From NCBI GenBank assembly GCA_964006375.1, contig OZ023269.1, forward strand, positions 1,302,001-1,366,000: DNA of 64,000 nucleotides, given 5' to 3'. The position numbers and the translations under genes are program-made. The notes under the pieces were generated by a model. The model worked only from the letters and a program-made list of their open reading frames with translations, was not told the DNA's origin and did not search any database. Every line of letters starts with the position of its first letter. Within the stretch, counting starts at the first letter, position 1. This document shows, piece after piece, positions 1 through 15,771 of the stretch. The DNA is from Tillus elongatus. Lineage: Eukaryota; Arthropoda; Insecta; Coleoptera; Cleridae.

Positions 1-557
1 ACGCGGACGACAGCATTCTCCACTCAAATATACAATATTCTAAGCCTGTCTCTTTAGCCCAATTAGATACTCATGAAGGGTTCTGTCTCAGTGGGTCTCC
101 ATAAAATATTAGACTGAGGAAGTAGAAATCTTGTACAATTCAACTCCACCAAATCTCAGTCTTGCTTTCTATCTCATAAGAGATACACCAGGCCTAGACC
201 CATCACAATGAACAACCAAGTTATTCAAAGTAATGAGTCTTTTTAACTTGTTGGCATTTCTGTGGATCAAAATTTCAATTGACACCAACATGTCACATCA
301 ATTGCAGAAGCGGCTGCTAAGAAATTAGGTTTCCTCTTCCGGGCTCGCAAATACTTTTCACCAGCTAATCTCTATACCATATATACTTCACAAATAAGGC
401 CAAACCTCGAATACTGCTCCCACATCTGGGGTGCCGCTTCTACACTTGCTATCCTGGACTCCATTAAGAAGAGAGCTATACGTCTCATCGGTGACGCTAC
501 CCTTACCCAAAGGCTGCCATCCCTTGCGCACCGACGTGCCCACTGTGACCTCTCTCT

Positions 558-654
<97 letters not shown>

Positions 655-905
655 GCACGGGTACTGCTAAGAGGAGCTTTCGTCCATAGTTCCTCCACCC
701 GCTGCCCCCAACAGATATACCAGAGGAACAGAGCGAATGCACCCTTTACTGTTCAGGTCACCAGACATAGAACTTCTTGTTATGCCCGCTCTTTTGTCCC
801 GAGGACTTCCAAACCTTCAAGTCCAAAATTAACAAGTTGCCTCTTTCCTTCTTGTCGACACCCACGGTACGATAGTATTTAGGCTGTAAGCCCACGTGGT
901 GTGTT
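1..905 (+). pseudogene. Jockey-like LINE, 3' part of ORF2 (copy J1), decayed
   Basis: The window opens inside the reverse transcriptase active-site region: the first codons read ADDSILHSN, the tail of a YADD box. The frame is then broken by many stops and shifts, but fragments match the better copy at 15772-17360 (minus) in order: the thumb region, the SHIWG-like block, LPSLAHR-like and FKSKINKLPLS near the end. The 3' end near 880-905 (CCCACGTGGTGTGTTGTTGAA) is the reverse complement of the 3' end shared by the other J copies. A (TA)n tract of 93 bp sits inside the coding relic exactly where other copies have a short TTATAAATATCTGC stretch. The element cannot be functional. The 5' part lies outside the window. 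Confidence 0.8.
560..652. repeat. (TA)n microsatellite inside LINE copy J1
   Basis: A pure alternating AT tract of 93 bp. In sister copies the same site reads about TTATAAATATCTGC, so the tract expanded after this LINE copy inserted. Confidence 0.95.
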
Positions 906-1129
906 GTTGAAATATAAAAAAAAATGTCTAAGATTCAAAATATTTGATAATAATATTATAACTTTGGACATATCTATACTTTTTCTACAGTTTATGACGA
1001 TTCCGTTGGAACCATTCCTACTGTGATATTTTCACTATAATTTACATGTTGCCTTAGAAATTCGATAAAAAGAAAATATTACTTACAATAAGAATAACAA
1101 TCAAGTATTCTCACAAAATATGATGAATC
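906..1129. other. Unassigned AT-rich spacer
   Basis: No coding, repeat or RNA signal recognised. Confidence 0.5.
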
Positions 1130-1600
1130 TTTTCAATCCAACTGCATCGAATAATACGTCAAGAACAGATTGTTTAAAGGTAATAGGAGTCTGGAACAGG
1201 AATACTGAATATTACATGTTAACATTGACAAGGACAAGAGACAGCTCTCTAGGTAGAGGTGTCCTTAATTGACTATTAACGTTAACAGAAACACGAATAC
1301 AGACGGTATTATTATTATGTACAATGTATCTAAATCGTTTTGTAGCAAATGTAGGCAGCCCTCTGATGTTAAGGTATGGTGGTAAAGAAACGGTTCTACA
1401 ATCGTTGTACCGAAGGTACCAGCCCACATATTGAAATCAAAACGGTGTTGATGTCTCGGTGTCTTATTTGAGCGTTGATTGGTTTCAGAGCAATAATGAA
1501 CATTTCTTATATTGAAAATACCATTATTCGTAATCAAGTTTTCATCAGACCATATTATTTGACATGGAAAACTAAAATTGTCTTGACGTTTTCTTGTTTA
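1130..1600 (-). pseudogene. Decayed mariner-type transposase fragment
   Basis: On the minus strand a 90-residue open stretch (1265-1537) and its upstream extension read like the middle of the transposase at 33259-34347. WSDENLITNN corresponds to FSDESTFTLH, and NMWAGTFGTTIVEPFL to NVWAGIVGNHIVGPFF, followed by LLQNDL for LLQNNV. The first catalytic Asp is visible in SDEN near 1545. The DG(A/T)PPH and SPDL blocks carrying the other two catalytic residues are absent and the ends are gone. This is an old internal fragment of a Tc1/mariner superfamily element and cannot encode an active enzyme. Confidence 0.75.
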
Positions 1601-1727
1601 TCACTCACATAATGAGCGATTTCGTTCCAAATCACCTGGTCTGCGTCCTTGATATATTCTGTGATTTTTGTTTTCGTAAAATAAAATGTGCCGTTGATTT
1701 TGATATACCCACGTTTCGTTCAATCTG

Positions 1728-1858
1728 CCGGACTGATGTACCGTACTCCTCAGTAACTGCTAACAAGACTAGATGCATTCTCACCACAATTAGAACCGTA
1801 GACCGGTTTCGATCTACTTATACGGTATACCAATTGCAGCGAGAAGACACCTAAAAAG
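1728..1858. repeat. Degenerate copy of the 183 bp TA-flanked MITE
   Basis: From about 1770 the sequence carries CTAGATGCATTCTCACCACA and continues with AGAACCGTAGACCGGTTTCG, the terminal sequence of the MITE at 31485-31667. The inner part (ATACGGTATACC, TTGCAGCGAGAAGACACC) also corresponds. The second arm is largely missing. Confidence 0.7.
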
Positions 1859-1860
1859 TA

Positions 1861-2396
1861 TCTTTTTTTATTTCAACAACACACCACCAAGGCTCACAGC
1901 CTAAATACTATCGTAACGTGGCTGTCGACAAGGAGGAAAGAGTCAACTTGTTAATTCTGGACTTGAAGGTTTTGAGGTTCGGAGGAGAAGGAAAACATGT
2001 TCCGGCAAGGAGTTCCACAACTTGTAAGTCTTTGGGACAAAAGAGCGGGCATAACAAGATGTTCTGTGTCTGGTGACCTGGACAGTAAAAGGGTACATTC
2101 GCTCTGTTCCCCTGGTACTATGGAAGAAGGCTCATCTGAGCAGCGCCCGTGCAGATATCTATAAAAAAAAGAGAGAGAGAGAGAGGTCACCAACGGCACG
2201 TCGGTGGGCAAGTGATGGCAGCCTTTGGGTGAGGGTAGGGTCACCGATGAGACGTATAGCTCTCTTCTGAATGGAGTTCAGGATAGCGAGTGTAGAAGCG
2301 GCAGCGGCACCCCAGACGCGGGAGCAGTATTTGACGTTTGGCCTTATTTATGAAGTATATAAGGCATAGAGATTAGCTGGTGAAAAGTATTAGGTC
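1861..2396 (-). pseudogene. Jockey-like LINE, 3' end (copy J2)
   Basis: The 3' terminus near 1868 (TTTATTTCAACAACACACCA on the plus strand) is identical in type to those of copies at 4168, 15772 and 30200. The minus strand encodes broken pieces of the reverse transcriptase C-terminal region, with frameshifts. At the site where J1 carries (TA)n this copy has a run of A followed by (GA)n (2164-2186), so the same place grew a different simple repeat here. Similarity stops abruptly near 2396, where LINE sequence of opposite orientation begins. Confidence 0.8.
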
Positions 2397-2920
2397 ACAC
2401 TGTCATCACTCCCACGTATCGTTTGGCACTACAACTCCGTGAACTGGGACGAAATGCGGGATTACTTTTTCTCATTTCCATGGGCGTCTGTCTGATTCTC
2501 TCATCCTGACCCTTCCGATATCTCTTAAAACGTCACCGAAATCATCCAAGCGGGCATGGAATTATTTATTCCACGTACATAGAAAACCTTTTCAGCCACT
2601 CAAAAGCCCTGGTTCTCTAAATCCTGTGACAAGGCCAGACTTTAAAAGATCAAAGCTCACAAAACGCTTCTACACAATCCCAGTCAAGAAAACCGTCAAG
2701 CATCTAACGACACAAGAAACCGTTATGTCCGCATCCTTTCGGATGCAAAAAAATACAGTGCTAAGATAAACTGAGAGGAGAAAGGCAAAAATTGTTAAAC
2801 ATTTTTAAGGGCACAATAACTTTCTAATAAGGCATCCATTTGCGAAAAATGTAGACCAAAAGGAAACTTTTGGAAACCTGCGCCAACTAACGCAGTGCAG
2901 AAGCTACAATGAAATTAAAA
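2397..2920 (+). pseudogene. Inverted upstream segment of a jockey-like LINE (linker before RT)
   Basis: Read on the plus strand with frameshifts, this stretch gives DYFFSFPWASV, then DPSDISKNVTEIIQAGMELF, then KPWFSKSCDKAR and RNRYVRILSDAKKY. From general knowledge of jockey-like ORF2 proteins this is the segment between endonuclease and reverse transcriptase. It directly abuts copy J2, which runs the other way. That head-to-head arrangement, with the upstream part inverted relative to the 3' part, is what twin priming leaves during LINE insertion. Alternatively it could be two independent insertions. Confidence 0.6.
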
Positions 2921-3675
2921 GACCTACTGGAGGTAGCAAGTCATGGTTTAGACGACAGGGTGACATCGCCTTTCGACTGTGATGATAGTAGGTTAATAAG
3001 CGTCAAACTTAGAAAGCTTTAGAAAAGTTGATAAATACATCGTCACCATATTTTTCAATTGTGTATGACCATGCAACACATGACAAATGTAGGATGTTTT
3101 GCAGCAACATATTGATATATTAAAAAATACGTCATTTTCAAACTACACGATAATCAAAAGCCAGTAATGCTACTTTTATCAGACTGAAAATGCAATATTG
3201 GCATTCGACTGAACATTTTTGTCTAAACGGTGCATTTGCGCTCTCTAAGGGAGTATGCATGATGGGTTCCAATTACATAGCCACTCTTTTGTACGGAATC
3301 CTCGTTTAAAAATTACTAGTACAGGAAACGTACACTTGCAAAAAATTGTGACAGATCTTTTATAAAAAAAGAGCTGACGTAAAGGCTATTCTATATCGAC
3401 ATCCAGTAAAAATGGATACACTACTGTTTTTTCATCGTTTTTCCTGCGCAAACAACGATTTATTGTTTTCAGAAAGCGAAATCTGTATTGATAGGGTCTA
3501 TTCAGATAAATCTCTGCAGGGAGGCTAGTTGATAGAGGATATAACATTGAATTAGTGTTTGTTTCGTTTCAGATTTCTCCAAAAATAACCTGGTAAACAT
3601 TATTTTCTCTTTTGTGATAGTGATTTTAACATCCAAAAAACTAAAATTTAAACCTTTTAGACCTTTTGCAGGTGA
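2921..3675. other. Unassigned sequence
   Basis: AT-rich, no open frame or repeat family recognised. Confidence 0.5.
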
Positions 3676-3677
3676 AA

Positions 3678-4165
3678 ATGTCTGGACGCAGCAAGTGCGT
3701 TATGGTACTGAATTTTCATAAAAATATTTTTAATAGCAAATATTTCTTTTTTTTAAAGAAGGCAGGCATGAAATTTGGTTACCAGTATAACCTGTATAGC
3801 AGAAAAAATGTACCATACTTCATCAAAATAACTTTATTGTTTGAAAATGTAAAAACAAATTCGAAATGAAACTCAAGAAGTTCCCGAAAAAACTGGTTCC
3901 TAGCCAACGAATGTTAAGTTAATAGCAAATTGAGTTTTTTCCTTCGAAAAATTTTTTTTCTCCAAAAATTACAAACCTATTTCAATGAAATTTTGTGAAT
4001 ATATAGTTTTTGATAAGGCGTTACTACGTACCACACTTCAACTTTATAAGTTTATAGAAAATTGAATTATTCCATTTTGAATTTTCGAAAAAAAAATCCC
4101 CGGAAATTACAAAGTTATTTTAATGAAATTTGGTGAAAATGTTTCCTCAAGAAAGGTCTTACTAC
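3678..4165 (+). repeat. Module B fragment plus two copies of a composite-repeat arm
   Basis: 3681-3935 begins CTGGACGCAGCAAGTGCGTT, the end of the palindromic module B found at 35388 and 57357, but lacks the far terminal repeat. It is followed by two related arm segments (about 3955-4060 and 4090-4165), each with AATTACAAA..TATTT.AATGAAATTT and ending in a TTACTAC(G/A)TACCA stretch. The same kind of arm flanks (TA)n elsewhere. Truncated by the LINE at 4168. Confidence 0.65.
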
Positions 4166-4167
4166 AT

Positions 4168-7566
<3,399 letters not shown>

Positions 7567-9130
7567 AATTGAGAGATATATAGAGAGATAGATATTTATT
7601 GTACCAAAGCTGTTACAAAAACACCAAAACAATATATAACAAAAACAATGCACAAAGTAGCAAAATACAAGTCATCAAAAGCAGGGTAATAACAGAAATT
7701 TTAACAAGTTAAGACATAAATCACTAATGTCAAAATATAGCAGATGCACCCTTCAGATCTTGAAACACAATTGCAAACGACACTACCACTTAGAAGATAA
7801 ATATTATTTAGCCGAATAAAAACAATTTCTTAATAAAAATTCCATAAGTTGGCGTTTGAAATGGTTAACATTAACTATCTGCCTAATGATGATAGGCAGG
7901 TGATTATACCAACGGGCAGCAGAATAGTAAGGTGACCGCTCATAGCCAGCTGTGTGGTGGCTACTTATCTCAATGGTGAGTCTATTTCTCGTGTCATAAG
8001 CACATACGTCCACATTAAATTTAAAACAGTGATGATATAGTCTCACAAACATAATAGCCTGGTAGGTGTAAACGCAAGGAACAGTCAAGATGGAGTGTTG
8101 TCGAAAATAAGGCCGAGAGCTACCCTTCCGCTAAATACCAAACATAAGTCTGACGATTCTCTTCTGTGCAACAAATAGCCGCTCAATTTCAGTAGCACAA
8201 CCCCAGTCAACGATGTTGTAAGATAGTGCGGAATAAACAAGTACATAGTAGACAGACATCAACACATGCTGGTCCAACACATCCCTTAATCTTCCCAATG
8301 CAAAAAGAGATGCATTGAGCCTGCCACAAACCTAGTCTACCTGAAGGTTCCACGAAAAGTTATTCTGTATAACGGAGCCCAAGTAAGTCACAGACTTAGA
8401 AAAGCGAAGACCCATGGCCTCGATTGAATCAACAAAAGCATCTGAAAGAACCCTCCTAACAAAGTGGTCAAGAACCGTTTTATTCATGTTAATCAGAAGG
8501 AGATTATCATGACACTGGTCTCTTAAGCCAGTAACAATTTTATTCGTCGCCTCAAGATGCTTACCAGGGCAAGTCGCTGAGATCACCAATGCAACTTCGT
8601 CGGCGTACATTGTCACGTCGCAGTCGGCCGTATGGGACGGAAGGTCATTAACGTACGTCAGAAACATTAACGGCCCCAGGACTAATCCCTGCGAAACTCC
8701 ACGCTCCAAAGGACTTTAAGATGACAAAATCTGACCGATCTTCACGCTCATAGGTACGTGATAGGTAGGACCTACACCACCCCAAAATTTGACCCCTCAC
8801 ACCCATTGTTTCAAGTTGCCTTAACATAAAGTCGTGGATAATGGTATCAAAGGCACGATTCAAATCGAAAAACATTCCTATTGCCCACTTACCGCTATCC
8901 AGGTGCCGATTTATATTCTGCACGAGTTGGTAATCAGCGATCTCAGTGGAAAATCCCTGACGAAAGATCAACCCAAGGGTCGCCCTAGACAGGTCAAGGC
9001 AAGCCAGTGTTGAAGTATCAGTCGAGAGTGTTGAGTTGCGAGACGTAGAGTACATGGCATGAAAAGTACCAGCCGCAAGTAAGTCGGTGTACGTAGAACA
9101 GTCAGTGAACGGTCCACTAGGAGTGAGTAC
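7567..9130 (-). pseudogene. Second LINE family: reverse transcriptase half with 3' end
   Basis: On the minus strand a non-LTR reverse transcriptase can be followed in order: GFSTEIADYQLVQ, then FFDLNRAFDTIIHDFMLRQL (catalytic Asp block, about 8860), GVSQGLVLGPLMFLTYVNDL (about 8690), the active-site box as MYADEVAL (about 8610), KSVTYLGSVI (about 8385), an ALSYNIVDWGCATEIERLF region (about 8210) and the C-terminal SAARWYNHLP..FKRQLMEFLL (7804-7920). Frames change at about 8700 and between 8100 and 8330. The second Asp of YADD is Glu here. The 3' end shows AATAAATATCTATC followed by an ATCT-type tail near 7567-7600, typical of an untranslated LINE terminus. Jockey/CR1 group by motif style. Inactive by frameshift. 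Confidence 0.8.
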
Positions 9131-10625
<1,495 letters not shown>

Positions 10626-10804
10626 CACCCAGGTCGATAAAGGTAAATGTGACACCAGCTGCATGTTATAAGTCTCTATAATTAAGGTGAAACTGGCACG
10701 TAAATAAATGGGGTAAATACGGCACAACTTTGCATGAAAACCGTTAAAATTAAAGGAAAAGTTACACCCTTCAACTTTGTCAAATCCTCTGAAGATCGAA
10801 ATCT

Positions 10805-10910
10805 GTGATGAGCACTGATAAATACACTTCGAGAACCAAAATCACCACAACACATCTTCTTAAAGACCTGACGACCGTTTCACTAACAAAGTTAGCGTCA
10901 TCAGAGAATG
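10805..10910 (-). ncRNA. Hammerhead-like motif (unconfirmed) in a repeat shared with 42569-42755
   Basis: On the minus strand: CTGATGA (10904-10898), a six-pair helix GCTAAC/GTTAGT-like, GAAA (10881-10878) and a GGTC cleavage-like site. The flanking repeat starting GATGAGCACTGATAAA is shared with the hairpin at 42569-42755. A convincing stem I next to the core is missing, so function is doubtful. Confidence 0.35.
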
Positions 10911-11192
10911 AAAAGATTTTACCTAGAAAAAGTTCCTCCTCGGGATGGTTTCTCACATGGCTAACATTTTTCTTCCACAAAAAGAGAATGCATTTTCCCA
11001 TATTTGTAAAATACTCTCCTCGAAGGAGACGTAAATATGTATGTCCTGTGCACCATCCTAAGTTGAGGTCCTTAAGGATACATACCGTTCTTGCAAAATG
11101 CGAAGGTTGAGTCGAATTTTAAGATTTGTGAGGAACCAATTTTTTCGACGGCCGGTGATTAGTCAGACGTATATACATACATAAATAAATAA

Positions 11193-11196
<4 letters not shown>

Positions 11197-11267
<71 letters not shown>
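11197..11267. repeat. (TA)n microsatellite preceded by (AAAT)n
   Basis: A TA tract of 71 bp following ATACATACATAAATAAATAA from about 11171. Confidence 0.95.
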
Positions 11268-11270
<3 letters not shown>

Positions 11271-11344
11271 TGTCTAGTCCGTACAACTGGATATGTTAGG
11301 TGCAAAACAAGGTCGTTTGAAATAATAACATATTTATCTTTTTT

Positions 11345-11515
11345 TATACTTTAACGTCCGTATATTCCTGCAACTATAGCCAACCACCGACGCCGAGCAG
11401 CAGTTTCACCTCACTATCGTGGAATTTTTGCCGAACCTCTGCTTTTCTGCAAGAAAATTGGGTATCTTTAACGTGCCACACATCGCATGGACCTCAAGCC
11501 AGAAGGCTCAGGTTG

Positions 11516-11516
<1 letters not shown>
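11345..11516 (-). mobile_element. tRNA-derived SINE, 3' part (copy S1)
   Basis: It matches the body and 3' end of the SINE family seen at 47952 and 48348: on the plus strand TTTAACGTCCGT, then ACGCCGAGCAGCAGTTTCACC-like sequence, TTGCCGAACC, and ATCTTTAACGTGCCACACAT. The tRNA-like head is missing and the copy runs directly into a (TA)n tract at 11517. Confidence 0.7.

Positions 11517-11585
<69 letters not shown>
11517..11585. repeat. (TA)n microsatellite abutting SINE S1
   Basis: A TA tract of 69 bp that interrupts or terminates the SINE copy. Confidence 0.95.
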
Positions 11586-11587
<2 letters not shown>

Positions 11588-11689
11588 TGTGTTTCCTAGC
11601 ACCTGGAAGAAGGCGAAATCAATACCTGTTCCAAGGTGAAGTGATTCCACGTTGATTGAGAACCATACACAGATTGCTATACGGGACAA

Positions 11690-12569
11690 CTTTGCGAAAG
11701 TGTTCGGAATTGTCTGGCATATGAATTTCGTTTGCGGTAACAAATGTAATTAGCAGCGCTGAGCATGGCTTCGTGAGGGGCCGTTCCATAAGGAAACTGA
11801 ATAACATGGGTCTCTCATCAAACTTGCTGCAATTTATGGCATCGTATCTACGTGATGGAGTTAATGTTGTCCACTATCATGGGTGTCAGTTAGTTCGGGT
11901 GTTCCTCAGGGATCTGTTTTTGGACCCTTGTTTTTCAATCTGTTCATCAATGATATTTCAGCTGTTATCGACTTACCCCATCTTCTGTATGCAGATGATA
12001 TAAAAATCTTCTCGTCCACCGATAGCCTCTGCGACTATTCGGTGCTTGGGCGCTGTTTTCGTAGGGTTTAATTCTAGTGCTCCGTTAACAACCTCCCACT
12101 GAATATTAATAAATGTGTGGTAAAGTCTTAAATGCTGAACCGCCGTGTAATCGAGTTCCTATACTCCAGAGATGGACAGCCTCTTTAAAGACCTAAAACC
12201 TTTAAATAATTGGTGTTATCTTCGGTTCTAAACTCTCGTTTGTGGAAAACTGAGAATATGATATTGCTAGGACATCGAAGGCACTCAGATTTCTTATTCG
12301 TATTTCCAGTTCGTTTTATAATTCGAACACTTTAGGGCGCTTGTTCGGTGCCTATGTGCGGCCGCATCTGGAGTATACCTGTGTGGTGTAGTCTCCTCAG
12401 TATGGCGTCCATATAGCGCTCTTGAAGATGTCCAATGAAGATTTGTAGCGTACAGAGTAGATCGGGTGTATTTCGTTACTGGTACACCACAGGCCAACTT
12501 ACTATTAAGGTTCTCATTGGAATCTCTGCAGGCTAGGCGAATTTATTCTGCTCTCTCTCCCTCTCTCTG

Positions 12570-12643
<74 letters not shown>

Positions 12644-12835
12644 GCATCAGTCGACACAGACATATTTTGTTGTGATGAGACTCAGCCGAGACACGTGGCA
12701 TCGCTACTTGGTGATTAGAAGTACTTCTATAATGTTAATTTCTCTAGTGTATGATATTTCTTTCATATTGTATTCATACTGTTTATTTGGGTTAATTGCC
12801 GTTGAGTATATGTAATAAATAAATATGTTTTTTTT
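11690..12835 (+). pseudogene. Third LINE family: RT fragment with 3' end
   Basis: Plus-strand broken frames give EHGFVRGRS (about 11762), LQFMASYLRDGVNVV (about 11830), SSGVPQGSVFGPLFFNLFIN (about 11890) and the intact active-site box LLYADDIKIF (about 11985), then KALRFLIRIS and GAYVRPHLEYTCVV (about 12345). Stops and shifts abound. After a (TA)n tract at 12572-12636 comes non-coding sequence ending TGTAATAAATAAATATG near 12825, which looks like the LINE 3' untranslated region with its polyadenylation-type tail. This is the jockey/CR1 type by motif style and is 5'-truncated. It differs in sequence from the J family and the 7567-9130 element. Confidence 0.75.
12572..12636. repeat. (TA)n microsatellite inside the third LINE
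   Basis: A TA tract of 65 bp preceded by a CT-rich stretch (CTCTCTCTCCCTCTCTCTG), again within LINE sequence. Confidence 0.95.
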
Positions 12836-14260
12836 CCTCTTTTTCTTTGTTTGATTTTCTAGGTATTTTCTTTAAACTTGGTATCGGGTTTTCTGAAAAG
12901 GCAAATAATAATAAATTCAGTTCTAGCGGAGGACACTGTCGTCAGCTGTCTGCATACAGCACTTTATATTTTTATTGGAAATTAACAAGAGGAAACATTA
13001 CTGGTGATGCTAGGGAAAAACTGTGTTGTTTTTAGCTTATTTTTACCCAAATTTTTGTAAAAAATTTTTTAAAACAGCGTTACTATGGACAAGTACATCA
13101 GGTCATCATCATACTCTTACGTTAAAAGTCGTTAAAAGAATACTCAAATAAAAGAAGAAGTTACTCACATCGTTTAATTTTTACAATTTAAATTGAGTTC
13201 CATTTAATTTTCACATCGCCCTATAACCATTTCTAATGATATCGATTGTAATAATAATTAAGTTAGACGCAGTTTCTGATTTACAAGACATTGTGTTTGG
13301 TATTGTTTGTAGGCTCGAAAATGATTTCGCTTTTAACACATATTCAACTGTAACAAAGGCAAAATCACGATGAGACAATTGCGGGAAAGCTACTGTTGCC
13401 TAAACTTTGGAGATTCAACATTCAAGACGCCTACAGTTGTTACTGTCACAAATTAAAGTCGGATATCAGTTTAATGTGTCACATGATATAAAACGAGAGC
13501 GGCATAGATTTATTATATAAAGTATAACAAACCGTATTTCTGTGAAATATTCGTGAAAAGATGGATTTTCCGACTCTGTCCTTGCTAATGTATACCTTGA
13601 GACTGTCTTTTAGACAACCGTTAAAATATTGAAACGTAAAAAAGCAGAAAAAAATATGTTCAGCATTTACTTGTGAAGCGTATTTCTCTAAGTGCTTGCA
13701 TAATTCAAACCATCGATAAAACAAAGAAGTCCTAGTGCTATATAGAAACCAATTTGATAAGACTGTTTTTGTATTAAAACTTAATAAACAAAAATTATTT
13801 GTAGCCCTGAGTAAGAAAATGACACTAAGGGGTGTTATACAACTTAGATATTGCAGCTGTGGAAGTTGTAAAATACCTAGGAGTCATTTTTGGCCAAAAG
13901 TCCCATGGAATGTTTATATTTTAAAAACCACACAAGCGGAAATGTCCTTGGAAGTTGTAAACAAATGTGTGGTAAAAAAACTGAGAAATGAATTCCAATA
14001 TAATACTATGGGTTTAAACAAGGGTGGTAAGATACATAATAACATACGGTTCGGTGTGAAGAACAAAAATGCAGCAAGGGGTGTCGATCTGCCTATTAGG
14101 TGATATACAAAGCTAAATGGCTTTTCGCCACGGCAACCATTAGGTTCTCCCTGACAACAGAACTAGGGGTTCTTTTGGGTCTGCTTATACTGCACATATG
14201 TATGCAAGCGGATGCTCGCCCTGGGTGTCTGCAACAAGGGTGTAGTAGACAGACACCCAT
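12836..14260. other. Mostly unassigned; weak RT trace near 13846-13905
   Basis: In one plus-strand frame around 13846-13905 the sequence reads DIAAVEVVKYLGVIFGQKS, which resembles the YLGV motif after the active site of non-LTR reverse transcriptases. The surrounding frame is short and no other RT block is visible. A 122-codon open frame (13735-14103) overlaps in a different frame and resembles nothing I know. The rest is AT-rich spacer. Confidence 0.3.
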
Positions 14261-14261
14261 A

Positions 14262-14560
14262 TACCATTGTTTTATATAATTTTGTGGCATAGAGATTTAC
14301 TGGTTGAATGGTTCGTTGGCTGGTTGGTTGGTTGGTTATGGCTCTGCAACAAGGTTTTTGATAACAAAGGTGTTGTAGGCGCGTATAAAGCATTGTTATA
14401 CATAGTTTTGTGGCATAGATATTTGCTGGTTGAATGGTTAGCAGTTGAATATTTAGTATGCTGAATGGTTAATAGGTTAAATGGTTAGTGGGTTGAATGA
14501 TTATTTGGCTGAATGGTTAGTTGGTAGAATGGTTGGTCGATTAGTTAGTTGGTTGAGTGG
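14262..14560. repeat. Tandem repeats rich in TTGGTTGAATGGTTAG
   Basis: A segment with TTTTGTGGCATAGA.ATTT.CTGG occurs twice, at about 14277 and 14403, giving a unit of roughly 126 bp. From 14305 the sequence degenerates into short GGTTG/GGTTA-type repeats up to about 14560. Confidence 0.75.
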
Positions 14561-15765
14561 CTACTAAATTATCTAGCACATCAAATTCAGTACTGTACAT
14601 TAACAAACATGTGTTTCGCATGATAAATATTTTTTTTAAGTTTGTTTCAACAAAGTTTATTAAATATGTAGCAGTCGTGCGAGTTGAACAAGATGCTGCT
14701 TTCAGCACATCTAGAGGGCCGGAATCCCCGCTATGCAACTGTTCTGATAACTTGCTGCTTTAATAGTCAATCAGTTCTCTGGCTTTCTTATTTTTTTAAC
14801 CAATGCCTGAATCTTTTCCCACCACGCTTACGCAATTTTCTAGTCTGAAAACATTCGGTCTTTCTATTCGTGATTACTAATATCCAAATAAATCATATCA
14901 AAAGTTGTCTGTGACTTTACGTAACCCCACAGGAAATGATCTAACGAGGTCAAATATCAGAACCTAGCAGCCAATTAACAGCAATGGACAGCACTCTTTC
15001 GTGAAATCACACACAGACAAGCCAAACCCCACCTTCAACATGGTAAGCGAAAAACCAGTAGTGTGGCTGGTTGCGTCATCTTACTGAAACCACTCCAGAT
15101 CACCATCATACAATGCGGACCACAAAAACCTGGTTAACATTGCATAATAGCAATCGCCGTTGGCAGTAACCACTCCTTTTTTTTTTGTTATTTCGGAAGA
15201 AAGGGAGTCCGATGATGTCGACAACACTAAAAGGTTAGTTTTATCAGATAAAATGGACCTTGTTTAGTAATAGACGGACTGTTTTTATACCAAAGACGAC
15301 AAAGCTGCTTATTGATAAAACCAACAAACCAGAACCGTGCCTCATGTGAGGAAATTTTTGGAAAACTTGATCGTGTTAAATCTGTTTCAACTCACAACAA
15401 CAAAAACCTCGATGCTTACGAAGGTTACTAGGCCTAATATTCTTAGTTAGTATACAGTTAATTCTGAAGAACGCCAAGAAATCGATATATTCGGATTAAC
15501 GCTGACACTCTCAGTGACACCTCTAATATTTTCACTACTTCTTGTTGTTCTTCTAACAAAAGCCGCTGTATTGCAAGTTATAAACTCCGTTTCCGAAATC
15601 ATAATAATACGGTAAATTGCAAGCTCTAAAAGTGTATTGTGGAGACTATAACCCTCGCATAGGGGATCTATGTTGTCGTCTTTAGTACAAAAGCAATTGG
15701 AACACTGCTGAATAAAGTCCATTGCATCAAGGCTGTTCCGTGTTGACTATAGCATGTGTTTTTTT
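14561..15765. other. Unassigned spacer
   Basis: No recognised feature. A 91-codon minus frame (15447-15722) has no known motif. Confidence 0.45.
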
Positions 15766-15771
15766 TTATAT

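Noticed and set aside
13735..14103. A 122-codon open frame
   Set aside because: No motif, atypical composition, and a faint reverse transcriptase trace in a different frame suggests decayed repeat sequence.
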